From Acidimicrobiaceae bacterium (GTDB taxonomy: Bacteria > Actinomycetota > Acidimicrobiia > Acidimicrobiales > Poriferisodalaceae): a stretch of 64,000 nt of DNA. This document shows positions 39,419 to 48,537 of this stretch, in pieces. The DNA lies in assembly GCA_002721305.1 (NCBI GenBank), contig PBKA01000022.1, positions 1 to 64,000 of the forward strand, in the 5' to 3' direction. The notes beneath the pieces are model-generated. The model ran no database searches. It was not told the DNA's origin and saw only the letters and a program-made list of their open reading frames with translations. Position 1 is the stretch's first letter. Each line of letters begins with the position of its first letter. The translations under genes were made by a program, and so were the position numbers.

Positions 39419-40510
39419 CTAAAAGTCTTCATCAAACGCGACATCGCCTTCGACGCCATGTTGGTAAGCGGCCACTGTTCGCTCGAAGAAGTTCGTTAGT
39501 TCTTGAACGTCTTGAAGTTCCATGAAGTCGAATGGGTTCTTTGCCCCGTATCGCTTGGGTAAACCGAGCTGAGCTAGGCGTTGATCCGCGACGAACTCCA
39601 AATAGGTTCGTGTGTCAGCGGTCGACATGCCCGCAACTCCCCCCGACAACACGTCTTCTGCGAACTGGCTCTCAACGTCGATTGCATCTTCGAGCATCTC
39701 AACGATACGGACGGACAAGTCCTCATCAAATAACTCAGGTTCTTCGTTCCGAATCGTTTTGACAACCTCAAAAGCGAAGTTCATGTGACAGGACTCATCG
39801 CGAAACACCCAGTTGGTGCCCGCTGCCAACCCATTGAGCAATCCCTTGCTCCGAAGAAAATAGACGTACGCAAAAGCTGCAAAAAAGAACAGCCCTTCAA
39901 TGCAGGCGGCGAAACAGACAAGGTTCAGGAGGAACTGCTTACGGTCTTCTTGGGTTCGCAGCTCCGTCAGCTCGTCCATGCTGCTCATCCACTTGAAACA
40001 GAAGTCGGCTTTGCGCCGGATGGAGGGAATATTCTCAATTGCAGCGAATGCCTCCGCCCGTTCTGCGTGGTCAGGAATGTAGTTATCCAGAAGGGTTAGA
40101 TAGAACTGAACGTGCAACGCTTCTTCGTACAACTGACGGCTGAGGTACATCCGCGCTTCTGGGCTGTTGATGTGCTGGTAGAGATTCAGCACCAGGTTGT
40201 TAGCCACTATTGAGTCACCCGTGGCAAAGAAAGCCACCAGTCGGTTAATCAGATGCCGCTCAGCTGGTAACAGATTGCGATCGAGATCCACCACGTCATC
40301 AGAAAAATCGATCTCTTCGACCGTCCACGTGTTCTTGATGGCGTCGCGGTACATCTCATAAAAGATGGAGTACTGCATGGGTCGTAAAGTCAAGTTGAAA
40401 CCAGGGTCCAAGATGTTGCCACGCGTCCCATGTCCGTCCTCCGCTCGCGGTAAGGACTCCTTCAGTAAGTCGGGGTTGGCGTAGTTGTCATCTGGTTCAG
40501 TGAGTGCCAT
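39419..40510 (-). CDS. nrdB: Class Ia ribonucleotide reductase beta subunit
   Basis: The 363-aa radical-generating subunit. Diiron ligands D99 (ATGDSIV), E130 and H133 (EEALHVQFY) are visible, with the radical tyrosine Y137 in the expected +7 position from E130; a second carboxylate/His set follows (CHMNFAFEVV). It reduces ribonucleoside diphosphates with NrdA. It begins 24 nt after the nrdA stop, so both are in one transcript. No NrdI is adjacent, supporting class Ia rather than Ib. Confidence 0.95.
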   Translation of the reverse strand: MALTEPDDNYANPDLLKESLPRAEDGHGTRGNILDPGFNLTLRPMQYSIFYEMYRDAIKNTWTVEEIDFSDDVVDLDRNLLPAERHLINRLVAFFATGDSIVANNLVLNLYQHINSPEARMYLSRQLYEEALHVQFYLTLLDNYIPDHAERAEAFAAIENIPSIRRKADFCFKWMSSMDELTELRTQEDRKQFLLNLVCFAACIEGLFFFAAFAYVYFLRSKGLLNGLAAGTNWVFRDESCHMNFAFEVVKTIRNEEPELFDEDLSVRIVEMLEDAIDVESQFAEDVLSGGVAGMSTADTRTYLEFVADQRLAQLGLPKRYGAKNPFDFMELQDVQELTNFFERTVAAYQHGVEGDVAFDEDF

Positions 40511-40534
40511 TTGGTGTCATCCCTAAGTGAACTG

Positions 40535-42967
40535 TCAATCGCAGGCTTCGCACGACTCTGGGTTCTCTAAGGAACATGCGATCGCCTCTTCGTCAGTGAA
40601 CGGCGAGGCTTCGGCCGGACTGCCGTCTGATGGCGGGCCTGTTGGCTCATCGTCCATCGGCCCCGTTGTGGTTTGGTTAATTCGGGTGGCGGGCCTTGAA
40701 CGCAAGTAGTAGGTGGTCTTCAGTCCACTCTTCCAAGCATGCATATACATAGAGGACAATTTGCCGATGCTGGGGCTCTCCATAAAGAGGTTTAAGGATT
40801 GACTCTGGTCGATATAGGCACCTCTGTTGGCAGCCAAGTCGATGAGGGCCCGCTGCGGAAGCTCCCACGCCGTTCTGTAGATCTCTCGCACGTCTTCGGG
40901 GATCTCAGCTATCTCTTGTATCGAACCTTCTGCCCGTTTGATTTTCTGAGCCATGTCGCCGTCCCATAGGCCCCGCTGTTGGAGTTCGTTTACCAGGTAG
41001 CGATTAATTTGGAGGAACTCGCCAGAGAGAGTTTCCCGTTTGAAGAGGTTCGAAACTTGTGGCTCTATGCATTCATAGCACCCCGCTATGGAGGCGATGG
41101 TCGCCGTGGGAGCGATGGCAATCATCAATGAATTGCGCAGGCCATGTTGGCTTATACGGTCCTTGAGGGCTGCCCAGCGTGCTGTGTCACTCGGCGTGAC
41201 ACCCCACAAATCGAACTGGAGGTCTCCATGGGCAGCGCGCGTTTCAGCGAAGCCTTCGTGGGCGCCACTCTCAACCGCTAAATCGCAACTAGCCGATAGG
41301 GCCCAGAAGTAAATCTCCTCACTGATCTTTGTTGACATCTCAATGGCTTCAGGTGAATCGAACGCTATACCGGTTTGGAAGAAGACGTCCTGGAGGCCCA
41401 TGAGTCCGAGACCGACCGGCCTCCACTTGTTATTTGAAGTACCTGCCTCGCTAGTTGGGTAGAAGTTGATGTCTATGACTCGATCTAAGAAGGGAACCGC
41501 TGTTCGTACAACTTCTCCCAAGCGATCAAAATCAAAAGAACCATCTCGGACAAGGCGGCCAAGATTGACCGAACCGAGGTTGCAGACAGCTGTCTCGTCT
41601 TGGTTGGTGACTTCGAGGATTTCGGTACAAAGATTTGAGAGGTGCACGACGTTGCCAGGTTGTCCCGTCTGGTTGCACTTGAGGTTCGACGCATCCTTAA
41701 AGGTCACCCATCCATTGCCAGTTTGAGCAAGGGTCCGCATCATGCGGCTATATAGCTGTCTCGCCGGAACCTGACGTTCGTACAGGCCTGCTTGTTCGGC
41801 GGCGACATAGGCCTGACGGAAATCTTCACCGTAGAGATCTGTTAGATGTGGGACGACTTTGGGATCGAACAACGACCACTGCCAGTCATTCTCCACTCGC
41901 TCCATAAAGAGATCCGGTATCCAGTTCGCAAGGTTCAGGTTGTGTGCTCGTCGGGCCGTGTCTCCAGTGTTGTCTTTCAGTTCCAGAAAGTCATCAAGGT
42001 CTGCATGCCAAGTCTCCAGGTATACGCATGCTGCGCCCTTTCGTCGACCGCCTTGGTTGACTGCCGCCACGGAAGAGTCGAGGGTTTTCAGCCACGGGAC
42101 GATGCCGTTTGATAATCCATTGGTTCCGCCGATTAGTGACCCCTTCGAACGGATTCGGTGCCACGCAACGCCGATGCCACCGGCAAACTTGGACAGTTGA
42201 GCTATATCGGTGTAGCGCTTATAGATGCCTTCGAGTGAATCCTCGGGACTGTCCAACAAGTAACACGACGACATCTGCGGATGTGCCGTTCCTGAGTTAA
42301 ACAATGTTGGGCTGGAGGTCAGGTACTCGAGACTCGACATCAACTCGTACAGCGTTATTGCTTCTTCCGGGGTCCGCGCTAGACCACACGCAACCCTCAG
42401 CAGAAAGTACTGCGGCGTCTCGATGACTGTTCGCTCGGTGGGATGTCTGAGCAGGTAGCGGTCATAGATAGTCCTAAGCCCAAAAAACTCGAAGAGGTTG
42501 TTTCGTTCCTCAAGAACAGAATTGTTCAGCTTGCGGGCATGGACTTGAACAAACTCAAGGACTCCCTCATGGATGAGCCCGCACTCCGCTCCCAACTCGA
42601 TGGACTGACTAAAAGAGTAGACATTTTGGTTCTGAACTTCTTTGTCGATAAAGGTTCCAAGGAGCCTCGCAGCTAGACGTGAGTAGTTTGGCTCCTCGAC
42701 GATGAGGGCCGCGGCGGTCCGTATCGAGAGTTCGTCCAGTTCGGTGGTCGTCGCCCCGTCGTGAAGGCCGGAGATCGTTCGAGTCGCGATCCGCATCGGA
42801 TCGACACCAGCTAGTTCGGTAGAGCAACGCTCAACGGCTCGAACAATCTTGTTGACGTCAACAGTTTGTTTACTGCCATCGCGTTTTTGGACCTGCATTC
42901 CAGTTGCAGCGGTGCCGTCACCTATATCTTCTTTTGTTCCGGCCTCCGCCTGGTCCGTGATCGCCAC
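40535..42967 (-). CDS. nrdA: Class Ia ribonucleotide reductase alpha subunit
   Basis: The 810-aa catalytic subunit. An N-terminal ATP cone (VQKRDGSKQTVDVNKIVRAVERC) supplies dATP inhibition. LSNLCTEILE carries the active-site Asn/Cys/Glu region, PTATIASIAG forms the substrate phosphate loop, and the C-terminal SCEACD is the redox-relay cysteine pair. The start is GTG 42967 with GGAG 5 nt upstream. A promoter with two palindromes lies about 155-185 nt upstream. nrdB follows. Confidence 0.96.
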   Translation of the reverse strand: MAITDQAEAGTKEDIGDGTAATGMQVQKRDGSKQTVDVNKIVRAVERCSTELAGVDPMRIATRTISGLHDGATTTELDELSIRTAAALIVEEPNYSRLAARLLGTFIDKEVQNQNVYSFSQSIELGAECGLIHEGVLEFVQVHARKLNNSVLEERNNLFEFFGLRTIYDRYLLRHPTERTVIETPQYFLLRVACGLARTPEEAITLYELMSSLEYLTSSPTLFNSGTAHPQMSSCYLLDSPEDSLEGIYKRYTDIAQLSKFAGGIGVAWHRIRSKGSLIGGTNGLSNGIVPWLKTLDSSVAAVNQGGRRKGAACVYLETWHADLDDFLELKDNTGDTARRAHNLNLANWIPDLFMERVENDWQWSLFDPKVVPHLTDLYGEDFRQAYVAAEQAGLYERQVPARQLYSRMMRTLAQTGNGWVTFKDASNLKCNQTGQPGNVVHLSNLCTEILEVTNQDETAVCNLGSVNLGRLVRDGSFDFDRLGEVVRTAVPFLDRVIDINFYPTSEAGTSNNKWRPVGLGLMGLQDVFFQTGIAFDSPEAIEMSTKISEEIYFWALSASCDLAVESGAHEGFAETRAAHGDLQFDLWGVTPSDTARWAALKDRISQHGLRNSLMIAIAPTATIASIAGCYECIEPQVSNLFKRETLSGEFLQINRYLVNELQQRGLWDGDMAQKIKRAEGSIQEIAEIPEDVREIYRTAWELPQRALIDLAANRGAYIDQSQSLNLFMESPSIGKLSSMYMHAWKSGLKTTYYLRSRPATRINQTTTGPMDDEPTGPPSDGSPAEASPFTDEEAIACSLENPESCEACD

Positions 42968-43325
42968 TTCCGCTCCTCATCTACCCCTTCCGGTTCTCTC
43001 CGATCTGGCTGGGTCCACGACTGGCACCTAACCTTGAGTCGCCTGGCCCGATGTGGGGCTCAGCGTCCGTCAAGGTAAGGAATCAAATCATCGACCCAGA
43101 TCGATTAAGTTCCGGACTTGTGATTACACCCGTGTAGTTACAACGTTGTCAAGCATCTGTACCGGTCTCTTTGCTCGCGCGCAAGTACAAATCGCTATTG
43201 ATTTTTGTTTCTAGTCGCTCAAAAACGACCATCAACACCACCCTGCGTGGTCGGCTTTCTGGCTTCGGTAACCATTACCCCTGGTTCTCCCTAGCCCGGT
43301 AATGTTCCAAGGCGAGGTGATGCAC
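42968..43325. other. 358-nt divergent intergenic region between nrdA and ferredoxin reductase
   Basis: It holds the nrdA promoter described at 43123-43152 and, near the right end, a leader hairpin with stem ATTACC (43276-43281) / GGTAAT (43300-43305), extended by AAC/GTT around one bulge, just before the reductase gene. An imperfect GACCA/TGGTC hairpin also lies near 43230-43252. No B12-riboswitch box and no NrdR-type box pair was found. No open frame of note. Confidence 0.6.
43123..43152 (-). promoter_or_regulatory. Candidate nrdAB promoter overlapped by two palindromes
   Basis: On the minus strand TTGACA (43152-43147) and TGTAAT (43128-43123) form a sigma70-like pair with an 18-nt spacer. 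A perfect palindrome ACAACGTTGT (43140-43149) overlaps the -35, and TACAC-CC-GTGTA (43125-43136) overlaps the -10. Their centres are 14 bp apart, so a repressor could cover both. The spacing does not fit paired NrdR boxes. Confidence 0.5.
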
Positions 43326-44531
43326 ATGAACCAAATAGTGGTTGTCGGCGCATCCCTTGCTGGTCTCCGAGCTTGCCAAAATCTCCGTCGCGAAAATTTC
43401 GAGGGCAAGTTGACCCTTGTTGGTGCGGAAAAGCATCTCCCCTATGACCGCCCACCGCTCTCGAAGTCAATGCTCACCACGGACCAAGACCCCAACGAGC
43501 TGACTCTGATTTCCGAACCTGACTTATCGAAGCTCGACCTAGAACTCCTCCTTGGAACACCCGCCACACACCTCGACACTGGCACTCAGGAAGTCACGGT
43601 GGGTGACGAGAAAATCCACTACGACGGGCTCATTATCGCCACCGGAGCGCGGGCAAGAAATCTTTTTAAAACCGACGTCACCGACGGCATTCATGCCCTG
43701 CGCACGGTTGATGATGCACTGGCAATTCGGTCCGCTCTTGAGTCAAGTTCTTCTGTGGTGATTGTCGGCGCGGGCTTCATAGGTTCCGAAGTTGCTGCGG
43801 CAGCTCGTCTACGCGGATGCGAGGTCACGATAGTCGAGGCCAACGACGCTCCCCTGGTTCGAGGTCTCGGTCATCAGGTGGGTAGTGCTTGTGGAAGCCT
43901 CCATGAAGCCGCAGGTGTTGATTTACGTCTCGGCCTGGAAGTCACAACCGTTTACGGCGGCCCTACCGTCGAGGAAGTTGAACTGAACGATGGAAGTCGC
44001 GTTCCGGCCGACCTCGTGGTTGTGGGAATCGGCGCTTCTCCTAACACCGAGTGGCTGAAAGACTCTGGGCTAACGATCAACGACGGAGTCGTGTGCGACA
44101 AAACTCTCAACGCAGGAATCCCAGGAATCTATGCCGCTGGAGATGTCGCCCGGGCACCCAACCAGTGGCTCGGCACTACGCCACTTAGGACCGAGCATTG
44201 GACGGCGGCAACCGAACACGCTGCACTCGCCGCCAAGAACTTGTTGCAGCCCGCCAACAGCACAGCGTACGGATCTGTGCCCTTCGTGTGGTCAGATCAA
44301 TACGAGGACCGTATTCAGGTTGCCGGAGATACAACCAAGTTCGATGAAGTGTCCATACTTATGGGTTCGACTGATGAGCGAGCCTTTGTCGCTGCTTATC
44401 GACAGGGCCAACGGCTGGCAGGGGTCGCTGCTCTCAATAACATGCGTCCCTTCGTCCAATACCGGCGTTTACTCATGACTCATGGACAATGGAGCGACGC
44501 ACTTGACCTCTCCGAAGAAATGAAGCACTAG
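43326..44531 (+). CDS. FAD-dependent ferredoxin reductase
   Basis: A 401-aa flavoprotein with the N-terminal FAD motif VVVGASLAGLRA, YDRPPLSKSML, a second Rossmann motif VIVGAGFIGSEVAAAARLRG for NAD(P)H, GIYAAGDVAR, and a C-terminal reductase domain (FVWSDQYEDRIQVAG). It resembles rubredoxin/ferredoxin reductases that feed oxygenases or P450s. ATG 43326 is chosen because GAGGTGA lies 5 nt before it; ATG 43302 is also open. No partner ferredoxin is adjacent. Confidence 0.93.
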   Translation: MNQIVVVGASLAGLRACQNLRRENFEGKLTLVGAEKHLPYDRPPLSKSMLTTDQDPNELTLISEPDLSKLDLELLLGTPATHLDTGTQEVTVGDEKIHYDGLIIATGARARNLFKTDVTDGIHALRTVDDALAIRSALESSSSVVIVGAGFIGSEVAAAARLRGCEVTIVEANDAPLVRGLGHQVGSACGSLHEAAGVDLRLGLEVTTVYGGPTVEEVELNDGSRVPADLVVVGIGASPNTEWLKDSGLTINDGVVCDKTLNAGIPGIYAAGDVARAPNQWLGTTPLRTEHWTAATEHAALAAKNLLQPANSTAYGSVPFVWSDQYEDRIQVAGDTTKFDEVSILMGSTDERAFVAAYRQGQRLAGVAALNNMRPFVQYRRLLMTHGQWSDALDLSEEMKH

Positions 44532-44647
44532 TCGACGCTTTGACGAAACTTTTGCCCATAGCTGTTCTCGCGGCGTCCCCAAGGCAGAAAATGGCTACCG
44601 TCGAGGCCCAGAGGTCTTCAATGATCTTCTGTGGACAGGTGGTTTAG

Positions 44648-45223
44648 GTGTCGAGAGAGAACTCATTAGTTGCTTCAGTCGCTGTGTTTTGCGCCTCCTC
44701 CTTGAGTAGCGAAGCAGATTTCCCCGATCTCGCCGCGGAGCTTGGTGAACATCTCGCTGACCATGGCGTCACGCTTGTATTTGGCGGCAGTGACGCGGGT
44801 CTTATGGGGGTTGTCGCTCAAGCCGCTATTTCTAGAGGTGGCAACGTTGTTGGCGTCTACCCCGAAGGCACATTTTCTCGTGATGTTCGACATCACGGAG
44901 AAATCGACCTGCGGCTGGTTCCGTCAATGCACGAACGGAAGTCCGAGATGTTTCGACTCAGTGATGCCGCTGTCGCGCTCCCGGGGGGCCTTGGAACTCT
45001 CGACGAAGTCGTCGAACTTTTGTTGTGGACTCAACTGGGAATTCATCAACTGCCTCTAGTGCTCCTTGATCAGGGCTCTTTTTGGGACAAATTCCTTGAG
45101 TTCCTTGATGAAGCCTCGAAAAGTGGTGTCCTCAAATCCACCTGGCGTCAGTTCATTGCAAGAACTTCGGAACCCGAGTCGGTGTTAAGAATTCTGGAAG
45201 GTCTTAAAAACCAAATGAACTAA
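44648..45223 (+). CDS. LOG-family protein (nucleotide 5'-monophosphate phosphoribohydrolase)
   Basis: A 191-aa Rossmann-like protein with VFCASS, GGSDAGLMGVVA, MHERKSEMFRLSDAAVALPGGLGTLDEVVE, including the PGGxGT..E motif that defines LOG enzymes. These cleave cytokinin riboside monophosphates or other nucleoside monophosphates. The start is GTG. Upstream 44532-44647 holds no recognised element. The substrate in this bacterium is unknown. Confidence 0.93.
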   Translation: MSRENSLVASVAVFCASSLSSEADFPDLAAELGEHLADHGVTLVFGGSDAGLMGVVAQAAISRGGNVVGVYPEGTFSRDVRHHGEIDLRLVPSMHERKSEMFRLSDAAVALPGGLGTLDEVVELLLWTQLGIHQLPLVLLDQGSFWDKFLEFLDEASKSGVLKSTWRQFIARTSEPESVLRILEGLKNQMN

Positions 45224-45303
45224 CACTCTTCAGTCAATCGATTCCTGCGACCGGCAAGACGTCAATGTGACCCTCCGCCCGTGGGTGGTGGGTCACATTG
45301 GTG

Positions 45304-45378
45304 TCGGGCTGAGAGGATTTGAACCTCCGACCCCTGGTCCCCCAGACCAGTGCGCTAACCAAACTGCGCCACAGCCCG
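45304..45378 (-). tRNA. tRNA-Pro(GGG)
   Basis: On the minus strand CGGGCTG (45378-45372) pairs with CAGCCCG (45311-45305), followed by discriminator A (45304). The D arm is GCGCAG...GCGC. The anticodon arm is CTGGT-CTGGGGG-ACCAG, placing GGG at the anticodon. The T arm is GGAGG-TTCAAAT-CCTCT. CCA is not encoded. It stands alone between the LOG gene and the zinc-ribbon gene. Confidence 0.95.
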
Positions 45379-45430
45379 CATCGCCGCCACGATACAGGCG
45401 CCGTGCCGCGGATCCGCAACTCCTAGAAAG

Positions 45431-45649
45431 TCAACCTATTTGCTGCAAGGCCCAATAGATTCCCTGCACCGCTCGCCATCCCAAATAGATGACAGCGGCG
45501 GCCAAAACGAGCCAGAAGTGCCACGGGACTGACCCTTCACCTTTCGGATCAGCCAACCAGGTGCCGCAAGCTGGACAATCTCCATCCTCCGTGAGCAGGC
45601 CGACGTCAAAATCGCGGCCGCACTTTTCACACCAGATCATGGCCGACAT
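45431..45649 (-). CDS. Small zinc-ribbon membrane protein
   Basis: A 72-aa protein from ATG 45649 (MSAMIWCEKCGRDF). It has two CxxC knuckles (CEKC and CPAC) and then one transmembrane helix, WHFWLVLAAAVIYLGW. It follows der by about 46 nt on the same strand. An upstream in-frame extension overlaps der and is unlikely to be translated. No function known. Confidence 0.78.
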   Translation of the reverse strand: MSAMIWCEKCGRDFDVGLLTEDGDCPACGTWLADPKGEGSVPWHFWLVLAAAVIYLGWRAVQGIYWALQQIG

Positions 45650-45695
45650 TCGAGCATTGGATCGGTCGAAGGACCAAGTCTCATCACAACAGGTC

Positions 45696-47024
45696 TCAGT
45701 TGCGGCGACGAAGCCGGATCTTAATGGGAGTCGCCCCAAGCGCGAACTCTTCACGGAGCCTCCGTTCGAGGTAACGCACATAACTCGCCGGTAGCTCCTT
45801 GTTTGAGAACAGGGTGAACGTGGGCGGATGAGCCGCTCCCTGCGTGGCGTACAAGACCCTCCCTCCGTGAGGAGCGGGTTGAGCCGACTGGGCTAGTTGA
45901 ATCACCTCGTTGACTTTTCGAGTCGGCACTCTTGTTTCATATGCATCGATCGCTGCTTCCAACGCGGGTATTAACCGGTGCACTCCTCTGCCAGTGAGGG
46001 CGCTTACGCGAAGAACGGGCGACTCCCCCAGAAAGTGGAGCCGTTGACCTATCTGGTACATCACCTCGTCTTTTTTTTCCTGATCGACGATCTCCCACTT
46101 GTTCAACAGGATCACTATCGGGCATCCTGCGGCATCCACGCGTTCAGCTAGACGTTGATCTTGAGAAGTGACGCCCTCTGACGCATCGATTACCAATAAT
46201 GCGACATCTGCCTTATCGATGGCTCTCAAGGCTCTCAAATTTGAGTAGTACTCGGTGTCATCATCAACCCGAGCCTTACGTCGCATCCCTGCCGTGTCGA
46301 TAAACCGCAAGGGACCGAGTTCTGTCTCTACAACAGTGTCTATTGCGTCGCGAGTGGTTCCTGGCATGTCGTGGACTACAGAGCGTTCATCACCTATCAG
46401 ACGGTTGAACAGCGTTGACTTACCAACGTTGGGTCGGCCCACGATCGCAACACCCGGAACTTCGTCAGAGATTGACTCTTTCTGGTCTTCGGAAACTTCA
46501 ATGACGTCTTGGTCGGGGGTCGGCAACAGCTCAATAATGCGGTCAAGAAGGTCTCCGGTATTGCGACTATGTAATGCCGAAACACCCATCGGATCACCTA
46601 GACCAAGGGATAAGAATTCCCAAATATCTGAGTCCCTAAGTGGGCTGTCAATTTTGTTCACTGCCAGAACTACGGCTACATCAGAACGTCGCAAAATCGA
46701 TGCGACACGACTGTCTTCTTCTGTAACCCCAGTAGTGCCGTCGACAACCAAAACAATTAGATCCGAGTCTTGTATCGCTCTTTCACTCTGAGCAGAGACT
46801 TTGTCATCGAGTTGATTGCCTGATGGCATCCACCCTCCGGTATCCACTAATTCGAAGTGATGGCCGAGCCACTCGGCTTCTAGCACCTTGCGATCGCGCG
46901 TAACTCCAGGTCTCTCTTCAACTATGGCTTCGCGTCGGCCCAGAATACGGTTGAAAAGAGTTGACTTTCCGACGTTAGGTCGGCCAACCACTGAGACAAC
47001 CGGCAACCCCTCTTCAGACATCAT
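45696..47024 (-). CDS. der: Ribosome-assembly GTPase Der (EngA)
   Basis: A 442-aa protein with two tandem GTPase domains, each starting GRPNVGKST (14-22 and about 195-203), each with DTGG/DTAG and NKxD motifs, and a C-terminal KH-like domain (RVPTRKVNEVIQ...KIRLRRRN). It is essential for 50S maturation. Its start overlaps the DUF512 stop by 4 nt. In mycobacteria der follows cmk; here the two are separated by plsC, ispH and the DUF512 gene. Confidence 0.97.
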   Translation of the reverse strand: MMSEEGLPVVSVVGRPNVGKSTLFNRILGRREAIVEERPGVTRDRKVLEAEWLGHHFELVDTGGWMPSGNQLDDKVSAQSERAIQDSDLIVLVVDGTTGVTEEDSRVASILRRSDVAVVLAVNKIDSPLRDSDIWEFLSLGLGDPMGVSALHSRNTGDLLDRIIELLPTPDQDVIEVSEDQKESISDEVPGVAIVGRPNVGKSTLFNRLIGDERSVVHDMPGTTRDAIDTVVETELGPLRFIDTAGMRRKARVDDDTEYYSNLRALRAIDKADVALLVIDASEGVTSQDQRLAERVDAAGCPIVILLNKWEIVDQEKKDEVMYQIGQRLHFLGESPVLRVSALTGRGVHRLIPALEAAIDAYETRVPTRKVNEVIQLAQSAQPAPHGGRVLYATQGAAHPPTFTLFSNKELPASYVRYLERRLREEFALGATPIKIRLRRRN

Positions 47025-48469
47025 TTCGCTGACTCCGAAAGCCCGTATCTCTTCGGGTCTTGTATCGCCAGCCTCAAATCGACGCCGTTAGTTGGAACGA
47101 TTTCGACTGGCTTCGATAACTCTTCGACACTCACCCCATCCAAGAATTTTCCGTTGTTGAGACACGCGTCAGGGATCAAATATCGGTGACCCTCGGGTTC
47201 TTGGCGGAGAACTTCCTGCACATCCTGCCCAACCATGAGACCGCTGACTTTTATGTTGCCACCAAAGAATTGGTTCTTGACTTCGACAAGCCGAATATCC
47301 GCTCTCTGCAGCTCCGCAATTAACGGACCGAGAACCTTTGCTCCGTATTCGCCCGTGAGGATCGCTATCGGCGCGTCTCGTCGAGGCTTAATGACGACTG
47401 GCCGGCTCTCATCCATCGCGCGTCCCCAGTGGGCCGAGAGTTCGCCTGCTCGATTAGAGCCCTCCGCGGAACGGAGTCCTCGATACCCCTCTGCCGGGGC
47501 GCCATCGACCCATTGGAAGAATCCCGATCGGGTTACCACCTTAGAATCCGTCGCACTAGTGAACTCAAGTTCGAACGCCCTCGCCATACCTATGCCATCT
47601 TCATGCATGGCAAAGTTTCCGTAGGTTTCAGCTTCAGGAAACGATTGATCTGCTAACAGGTAGTACTCATCCGCCGCGTACACGAGTCTGTGCCCTAATA
47701 CCTTCATATAGCGCTTCTGCCATGCCGATACGAGTTCCAGGACCCGGTGAGCTTCCTCCTCAGTATGGGGTCGCATTGCTGTTTCAGAGTTGTATGCACT
47801 GACCCCGAGAGGAACAACAGCTAGGGAACTGAGCTCAGCAAACTGGTCCAGAACTCCCAGCAGCGTGTCATCCAGTATGTCCCCGTCATTGACTCCCGGG
47901 CACACCACAATCTGACCGTGGACCTCGATACCCGAATCAAGCAATGCTCTCAGCCATCTCAGGCTGTATCCACCTCTCCGGTTCTTCAACATCCGACTCC
48001 TAATTTCAGGGTCGGTCGAATGAATGGACACATAGAGAGGTGATAGACGCTCTGATATGACTCGCTCTAGGTCAGCTTCGGTAAAGCGAGTCAAGGTAGT
48101 GAAATTCCCGTACAGAAAAGAAAGCCGATAATCGTCATCCTTTAGGTACAGGCTGCGGCGCATACCTTTCGGTAGTTGGTAAATGAAGCAAAACTCACAG
48201 TGGTTGTCACACGTTCTCACTTGATCGAAAATTGAAGCTTCAACCTGAGCGCCGAGTGGTTCACCCGCCGTTTTGGATACTTCAACTTCTAGCTCCAGAC
48301 CGCCACGTTGGAGACTAAGGGTCGGGTCTGCCTCGTCAACTAATAGTTGCCAGCGAATGACGTCAGTGGGGACTTCCCCATCGATAGCGACAATCTCGTC
48401 TCCAGGTAATAGGCCCGCGGAATCAGCAGCGCTGCCCGGAACTACCTCGGCGATTATCGGCAACGACAT
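47021..48469 (-). CDS. DUF512 radical-SAM-like protein with N-terminal PDZ domain
   Basis: A 482-aa protein from ATG 48469. Residues about 1-65 form a PDZ-like module (GSAADSAGLLPGDEIVAIDG). A CDNHCEFC motif (Cx3Cx2C) suggests a radical-SAM [4Fe-4S] cluster. The C-terminal DUF512 domain contains VSIHSTDPEIRSRMLKN and GVNDG. The family is widespread in Actinobacteria and Firmicutes, usually next to der, as here (4-nt overlap), but its reaction is unknown. Upstream codons back to 48568 overlap ispH and are not favoured. Confidence 0.92.
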   Translation of the reverse strand: MSLPIIAEVVPGSAADSAGLLPGDEIVAIDGEVPTDVIRWQLLVDEADPTLSLQRGGLELEVEVSKTAGEPLGAQVEASIFDQVRTCDNHCEFCFIYQLPKGMRRSLYLKDDDYRLSFLYGNFTTLTRFTEADLERVISERLSPLYVSIHSTDPEIRSRMLKNRRGGYSLRWLRALLDSGIEVHGQIVVCPGVNDGDILDDTLLGVLDQFAELSSLAVVPLGVSAYNSETAMRPHTEEEAHRVLELVSAWQKRYMKVLGHRLVYAADEYYLLADQSFPEAETYGNFAMHEDGIGMARAFELEFTSATDSKVVTRSGFFQWVDGAPAEGYRGLRSAEGSNRAGELSAHWGRAMDESRPVVIKPRRDAPIAILTGEYGAKVLGPLIAELQRADIRLVEVKNQFFGGNIKVSGLMVGQDVQEVLRQEPEGHRYLIPDACLNNGKFLDGVSVEELSKPVEIVPTNGVDLRLAIQDPKRYGLSESAK

Positions 48470-48537
48470 GCTCTTTAGGATAGAGGTGAGCTTGTCCCAC
48501 ACCCAGCAACCAACGTCAACCCGATAGCCTCGGATTC

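Noticed and set aside
42968-43325. Possible cobalamin riboswitch upstream of nrdA
   Set aside because: The conserved B12-box and GGGAA/GCCACTG blocks were looked for on both strands and not found.
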